Below, in pieces: positions 55,538 to 59,210 of a stretch of DNA of 59,210 nucleotides. Source of the stretch: Actinomycetes bacterium (GTDB taxonomy: Bacteria > Actinomycetota > Actinomycetes > Nanopelagicales > Nanopelagicaceae). The notes beneath the pieces were generated by a model that saw only the letters and a list, made by a program, of their open reading frames with translations, was not told where the DNA came from and searched no databases. The stretch spans positions 1-59,210 of the forward strand of contig BJFT01000005.1 in the NCBI GenBank assembly GCA_014190015.1. Direction: 5' to 3'. Every line of letters starts with the position of its first letter. The first letter of the stretch is position 1. Both the position numbers and the translations under genes were made by a program.

Positions 55538-55543
55538 AGTTTT

Positions 55544-55549
55544 ATCTTA
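55544..55549 (-). promoter_or_regulatory. Probable -10 element for leaderless lysE mRNA
   Basis: On the minus strand TAAGAT is followed by six bases and the ATG at 55537. Confidence 0.5.
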
Positions 55550-55550
55550 C

Positions 55551-56804
55551 TTACTTACGCGAGTTTGATAGTGCAGTTAAGACACGGTGACCAACAACAG
55601 CAACCAAAGTTGCGTTAATGATTCCGTTGAATGTGTAATCACCTTGAGTCCAAGAGATATCTGCAATACCGATGATGAGAGCAGAACCTGCGATCAAGAG
55701 ATTAGTTGAGTTAGAGAAATCAACTCGACTATCAATCCAGATGCGCGCGCCCAAAACGCCAATCATTCCGAATAGAGCAACTCCAACGCCACCAAGTGCG
55801 CCTACTGGTGTTGCACTAAGTACTGCACCAAATTTTGGTGACAGAGATAGAAGGATTGCGCCAACGCCTGCGATCCAATAAGCAGCAGTTGAGTAAACGC
55901 GTGTAGCAGCCATTACGCCAATGTTTTCAGCGTATGTCGTTGTACCTGATCCACCACCTGCACCTGCAAGTGTTGTTGCAAGTCCATCTGCCATCAGGGC
56001 ATTACCCATTTGGTCATCAAGATTTTTGCCAGTCATAGCAGAAACTGATTTAACGTGTCCAACATTTTCTGCAATCAAAACTAAAACAACTGGCAAGAAG
56101 AGAACGATTGCTTTTGAATCAAATGTTGGTGTTGTAAATGATGGCAAAGCAACCCATGATGCTGAACTAATTGCATCAGTCTTCACATCGCCCATTGCCA
56201 GAGCAACTACGTAGCCAATGATTAGACCAACAAAGATGCTTATGCGATTAAGGAAACCGCGTGATACTGCTGAGACAACACCAATAGATGCCAGAGTGAT
56301 AATCGCAACCATTGGACCAGCTACGAAGTTGTTTTTAGCCGCACCTGCAAGGTTTAGTCCGATGACCATAACAATTGTTCCTGTTACAACAGGAGGCAAG
56401 AGCCAGTTAATCCAACCAATTCCTGCTTGGCGAACAATCAAACCGACAGCAGCAAGGATCAAACCTGTAACAACAACGCCACCCAAAGCTGCGCTCATTC
56501 CGCCGCCTGTTTGTGCGGCAGCAATTGGCGCTAAGAATGCAAAGGATGAACCGAGGTAGCTAGGAACTTTGTTCTGAGTGATTATGAGGAATAGAAGAGT
56601 TCCGATACCGGAGAAGAGCAGTGTTGTAGTTGGCGGAAAGCCAGTGATGATTGGGACGAGGAAAGTTGCACCAAACATTGCAGCAATGTGCTGCACACCA
56701 ACGCCGATTGTGCGTGGCCATGTGAGGCGCTCATCTGTGGATACGACATCTCCGTGAGCAATGTTCTTTCCATTGCCGTGAAGTTTCCATGAGAGCAGGG
56801 ACAT
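55551..56804 (-). CDS. Uracil/xanthine permease (NCS2 family)
   Basis: This 417-residue nucleobase:proton symporter has about 14 hydrophobic segments. VGVQHIAAMFGATFLVP near the N-terminus, the central LIAENVGHVKSVSAMTGKNL and GSGTTTYAENIGVMAATRVYS are NCS2 signatures; the Glu pair lies in LIAEN and YAENIG. The family includes uracil (UraA) and xanthine/urate carriers and I cannot separate them here, although uracil is favoured by the AENIG form. The frame is open back to 56942, but the ATG at 56804 has GGAAGGA just upstream and gives the family start. Upstream lies a structured leader. Confidence 0.88.
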   Translation of the reverse strand: MSLLSWKLHGNGKNIAHGDVVSTDERLTWPRTIGVGVQHIAAMFGATFLVPIITGFPPTTTLLFSGIGTLLFLIITQNKVPSYLGSSFAFLAPIAAAQTGGGMSAALGGVVVTGLILAAVGLIVRQAGIGWINWLLPPVVTGTIVMVIGLNLAGAAKNNFVAGPMVAIITLASIGVVSAVSRGFLNRISIFVGLIIGYVVALAMGDVKTDAISSASWVALPSFTTPTFDSKAIVLFLPVVLVLIAENVGHVKSVSAMTGKNLDDQMGNALMADGLATTLAGAGGGSGTTTYAENIGVMAATRVYSTAAYWIAGVGAILLSLSPKFGAVLSATPVGALGGVGVALFGMIGVLGARIWIDSRVDFSNSTNLLIAGSALIIGIADISWTQGDYTFNGIINATLVAVVGHRVLTALSNSRK

Positions 56805-56810
56805 AGTGTT

Positions 56811-56909
56811 CCTTCCGTATACGGGCGGGGTAAACGCCCTGAAGAGGCGGGGAAGGCCGTCAACAAGGGTAAGTCTGAGCCAGCACTTACCTCGGCGTAC
56901 GCCACGCCG
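56811..56909 (-). promoter_or_regulatory. Structured 5' leader of the uracil/xanthine permease mRNA
   Basis: Reading the minus strand, three stems line up: a 6-base-pair stem (56893-56909), a perfect 7-base-pair stem with a 10-base loop (56868-56891) and a 5-base-pair G/C stem (56823-56839). The ribosome-binding GGAAGG (56811-56816) is an exact complement of CCTTCC at 56851-56856, so the site can be hidden in a longer stem enclosing the last hairpin. The leader is visibly richer in G and C than the genes around it. This resembles a riboswitch or protein-controlled leader; I do not recognise a known class. Confidence 0.5.
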
Positions 56910-56961
56910 AATATCTCCGGGGCTAGCGAGGCGAGTTGGCATTGCGGGGCAGTATCGGGTT

Positions 56962-57005
56962 AACTATCGCATCGTTATATCGAATCGATATATAAACCGA
57001 TAGTT
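56962..57005. promoter_or_regulatory. Nested palindromic operator between the permease and padR-ino1
   Basis: An inner palindrome, TATATCGAATCGATATA (56976-56992, eight-base arms), lies inside an outer inverted repeat AACTATCG...CGATAGTT (56962-56969 and 56998-57005) with almost the same centre. It sits 31 bases before the padR ATG and in the divergent control region of the permease. PadR proteins bind such AT-rich palindromes, so self-regulation of padR-ino1 is likely. Confidence 0.65.
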
Positions 57006-57036
57006 GATTTTTCCGCACCTGAGAGGAGACCGTCCT

Positions 57037-57564
57037 ATGCGCTCGCGAAGTGAATCACTTGAATTTGCACTCCTCGGCCTCTTATCTCAGAGCCCTCTTC
57101 ACGGTTATGAATTGCGAAAGCGGATGTCCGCAATTTTCGGACCTTTCCGCGCACTTTCATTTTCAGTTTTGTACCCACAACTGCGAAGAATGATGGAAGC
57201 CGGACTCATTGATGCCTCAGTTGCAGATACAGCTCGGCGCTCGCGAATCGTTTATGAGATCACAACAAAAGGCAAGAAACGTTTTGAAACTTTGGCAGAA
57301 ACTGTCAGTCCAGATACATGGGAAGACGAAGGTTTTGAAATTCGCTTCGCATTCTTCGGTCCAACTTCGACTAAGAATCGCGTCCGGATTTTGGAAGGCC
57401 GACACCGTCGGTTGAAAGAGAAAGCAGAGATTCTGCGCGGAGAACTCGAAAAGTCTCCAGTTGGAATCGATAAGTATCTCGAAGAGTGGCGTCGTCACTC
57501 TTTGGAATCAGCACAGCGAGAAATCGACTGGCTGGAAGACATGATCAAAACCGAGAGGAAATAG
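57037..57564 (+). CDS. PadR family transcriptional regulator
   Basis: This 175-residue regulator has an N-terminal winged helix ([20 protein letters not shown], then [17 protein letters not shown]) and a C-terminal helical Vir-like dimerisation region from about residue 90. The next gene, ino1, starts two bases later, and the same pair is found in mycobacteria (Rv0047c-Rv0046c), so it probably controls inositol synthesis. GAGGAG at 57023-57028 supports the ATG at 57037; a TTG at 57004 would extend it into the operator. Confidence 0.9.
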   Translation: MRSRSESLEFALLGLLSQSPLHGYELRKRMSAIFGPFRALSFSVLYPQLRRMMEAGLIDASVADTARRSRIVYEITTKGKKRFETLAETVSPDTWEDEGFEIRFAFFGPTSTKNRVRILEGRHRRLKEKAEILRGELEKSPVGIDKYLEEWRRHSLESAQREIDWLEDMIKTERK

Positions 57565-57565
57565 A

Positions 57566-58663
57566 GTGAAAATAACAACCGGTAAAGGCGATATCCGAGT
57601 TGCAATCGTTGGCGTTGGAAACTGCGCTAACTCTCTAGTTCAAGGCGTGACCTATTACAAGGATGCTGCCCGCGACCAGGAGATTCCAGGACTTATGCAC
57701 GCTGTTGTGGGCGGTTACCACATTAGCAATGTGAAGTTCGTTGCAGCTTTCGATGTAGACAAGAAAAAAGTTGGCCTAGATATGGCAGATGCCATTTGGG
57801 CGAGCGAAAACAACACAATCAAATTCGCAAATGTTGATAAGACAGGCGTTGAAGTTCTACGCGGTGTAACTCATGACGGTCTAGGTCGTTATTACCGCGA
57901 AACAATCGAAGAGTCATCTGCGGCTCCTGTAGATGTTGTTGCAGTTCTCAAGGAAGAGCAAGTAGATGTTCTTATCTGCTACCTACCTGTGGGTTCAGAA
58001 GTTGCAGCAAAGTTCTATGCGCAGTGTGCAATTGATGCAGGGTGCGCATTCGTAAATGCACTTCCAGTCTTTATTGCATCAGATCCAGCATGGGAAAAGA
58101 AGTTTGCTGATGCGGGATTACCAATCGTTGGCGATGATATTAAGAGCCAAGTTGGAGCAACTATTACTCACCGAATCATGGCTAAATTGTTCCAAGATCG
58201 CGGTGTTCACTTAGATCGTACCTACCAATTAAACGTTGGTGGAAACATGGACTTCAAGAACATGCTCGAGCGTGACCGTCTTGAATCAAAGAAAATCTCT
58301 AAGACAAACTCTGTAACTTCACAATTGCATCACGACCTTGGTGAAAAGAATGTTCACATCGGACCTTCTGATTACATTCCATGGCTTGATGATCGCAAAT
58401 GGGCCTACGTTCGCCTCGAAGGCCGTGCTTTTGGAGATGTTCCACTAAATCTTGAGTACAAGCTTGAAGTGTGGGATTCACCAAACTCAGCAGGAGTAAT
58501 CATCGATGCGCTTCGCTGCGCAAAGATTGGTCTAGATCGCAAGATTGGTGGAGCGCTTCATTCACCTTCTAGCTATTTCATGAAGACGCCTCCAACTCAG
58601 TACACAGATGAACAAGCGCACGATAGGACTGAAGATTTTATTTCAGGAAAGATTGATCGCTAA
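57566..58663 (+). CDS. ino1: Inositol-1-phosphate synthase Ino1
   Basis: Ino1 turns glucose-6-phosphate into 1D-myo-inositol 3-phosphate using NAD, the entry to phosphatidylinositol, its mannosides and mycothiol. The 365-residue protein matches the actinobacterial short form: NAD loop [16 protein letters not shown] (near 12), [14 protein letters not shown] near 140, [15 protein letters not shown] near 191, and [13 protein letters not shown] near 220. The GTG start has AGGAAA just upstream and abuts padR. A strong terminator follows. Confidence 0.95.
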   Translation: MKITTGKGDIRVAIVGVGNCANSLVQGVTYYKDAARDQEIPGLMHAVVGGYHISNVKFVAAFDVDKKKVGLDMADAIWASENNTIKFANVDKTGVEVLRGVTHDGLGRYYRETIEESSAAPVDVVAVLKEEQVDVLICYLPVGSEVAAKFYAQCAIDAGCAFVNALPVFIASDPAWEKKFADAGLPIVGDDIKSQVGATITHRIMAKLFQDRGVHLDRTYQLNVGGNMDFKNMLERDRLESKKISKTNSVTSQLHHDLGEKNVHIGPSDYIPWLDDRKWAYVRLEGRAFGDVPLNLEYKLEVWDSPNSAGVIIDALRCAKIGLDRKIGGALHSPSSYFMKTPPTQYTDEQAHDRTEDFISGKIDR

Positions 58664-58688
58664 TTAATTTAAAACTCTCGGTAAAAAG

Positions 58689-58722
58689 AAAAACCCCCCT
58701 GACAAAAGCCAGGGGGGTTTTT
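58689..58722. terminator. Strong rho-independent terminator after ino1
   Basis: A perfect 13-base-pair stem (58689-58701 with 58710-58722) contains six consecutive C:G pairs, an eight-base loop and flanking A and T runs on both sides. It can stop ino1 transcripts from the left and the membrane-protein transcript from the right. Confidence 0.9.
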
Positions 58723-58746
58723 ACTTCCCTCACGGAGAGTTGAGGG

Positions 58747-59210
58747 TCAAATCGTCGCCTCTTCAGGAGTGCGACGAATATGTACTATTCCCGCGATTGA
58801 TAGAAGAAGAAGCAAGATGCCTCCAACTAGTGAAGCAAGTGCAGCAATGGCTGCAATGTTTCCGAGTGTTCCGAATGCATAGGCTTCAAGAAGAAGTCCA
58901 CGCAATGTGTTACCCATAAATAATGTTTGGCGAAGATCTCCAAGTTTCGCAATTTCTTCAGGAGTAGCAGTTCCACCTTTTAGCGCGCCCATGTACATTC
59001 CAGAAACTTCTGAATAGGTAGCTTCTTTTCCTACGCCAGCTTTGGCTGCACCTTTCATATGTTCCCAGATGTATAGATCTGCGTAGTCTTTAGCCATTTC
59101 ACCAGTAGTTACTTGCATTTCTGCCCATTTAGCTAATTGATCTTTAGTTGTAGGTGGCATTGCTTCAGCAACTGGTAATGAAATATTTTGATTCTCAAGT
59201 TTGCTCTTCA
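58747..59210 (-). CDS. Membrane-anchored protein of unknown function, C-terminal part
   Basis: The reading frame is open on the minus strand to the edge of the window, so the start is missing; the ATG at 59160 is internal. The visible 153 or so residues have a soluble part rich in Ala and Lys/Glu, with GKEATYSEVSG, and a single hydrophobic helix near the end (about IAAIAALASLVGGILLLLLS), followed by a short basic cytoplasmic tail. The layout recalls small actinobacterial membrane proteins with one or two helices around an extracellular domain that lie near ino1, but I cannot name the family. Confidence 0.6.
   Translation of the reverse strand, partial: KSKLENQNISLPVAEAMPPTTKDQLAKWAEMQVTTGEMAKDYADLYIWEHMKGAAKAGVGKEATYSEVSGMYMGALKGGTATPEEIAKLGDLRQTLFMGNTLRGLLLEAYAFGTLGNIAAIAALASLVGGILLLLLSIAGIVHIRRTPEEATI

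Noticed and set aside
56805-56942. N-terminal extension of the uracil/xanthine permease
   Set aside because: The frame is open, but the extension is basic and Arg/Gly-rich, unlike NCS2 permeases. The ATG at 56804 has a strong ribosome-binding site, and the region folds as RNA.

Overview
The window looks like a stretch of core chromosome from a small, streamlined actinobacterium of moderately low GC. The freshwater acI group (Ca. Planktophila / Ca. Nanopelagicus) is my best guess. The evidence is actinobacteria-only families (DUF4193, DUF3093, DUF3159, DUF3000, a SepIVA-like protein, a PadR regulator next to inositol-phosphate synthase, PimB', acyl-ACP desaturase), A/T-rich codon use, overlapping genes and almost no spacer DNA. 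Organism identity is inference. No tRNA or rRNA gene, CRISPR array, prophage or insertion sequence was seen. No gene-free stretch exceeds 300 bases; the longest is about 230 bases at 56805-57036.

Layout. 1-327: end of a CydC-type ABC exporter. 381-10174: recG, rsmD, coaD, a coiled-coil SepIVA-like protein, YceD, rpmF, rnc, smc, ftsY. 10175-11971: amt-glnK behind a GlnR-like box. 12003-15598: ffh, rpsP, khpA, rimM, trmD. 15636-17329: acyl-ACP desaturase and a class I glutamine amidotransferase. 17336-22479 (minus): short-chain dehydrogenase, aldehyde dehydrogenase, glutamine-synthetase-like ligase and APC permease, a probable gamma-glutamyl-amine (polyamine or ethanolamine type) catabolic set, with a divergent class II amidotransferase at 22612. 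23389-28009: miaB, miaA, dapF, hflX. 28113-43834: a block whose gene content matches M. tuberculosis Rv2680-Rv2699 from memory (DUF4193, DUF3093, thioesterase, dut, DUF3159, two TrkA proteins, an RNA methyltransferase, dxs, RNase D, DUF3000), with aconitase, fadB/fadA and an FTR1 iron permease added. 43895-54203: EamA transporter, RibD-like reductase, a small Cys protein, NlpC/P60 hydrolase, PimB'-like mannosyltransferase, a LuxR-type response regulator with a sensorless kinase, FadD, SRPBCC protein, ROK glucokinase, Gfo/Idh oxidoreductase, PlsC. 54200-56804 (minus): PD-(D/E)XK nuclease, LysE exporter, uracil/xanthine permease with a structured leader. 57037-59210: padR, ino1, a strong terminator and the end of a membrane protein.

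How the genes work together. Glucokinase makes glucose-6-phosphate, Ino1 turns it into inositol-phosphate, and PimB' mannosylates phosphatidylinositol, so three steps towards inositol lipids lie in the window, with PlsC and the desaturase supplying other lipid steps. Amt, GlnK and the amine catabolic set point to active scavenging of reduced nitrogen. FtsY and Ffh are the two protein subunits of co-translational targeting.

Regulation. About seventeen genes carry a TANNNT hexamer ending 6 or 7 bases before the start codon and lack a Shine-Dalgarno site, the arrangement expected for leaderless mRNAs. Several clean palindromes sit at promoters: before acnA, padR-ino1 and the amine permease. The leader of the uracil/xanthine permease folds so that its ribosome-binding site can pair with an upstream anti-site. 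These regulatory elements are the most novel material here; I found no obvious new multi-gene defence or mobile system.
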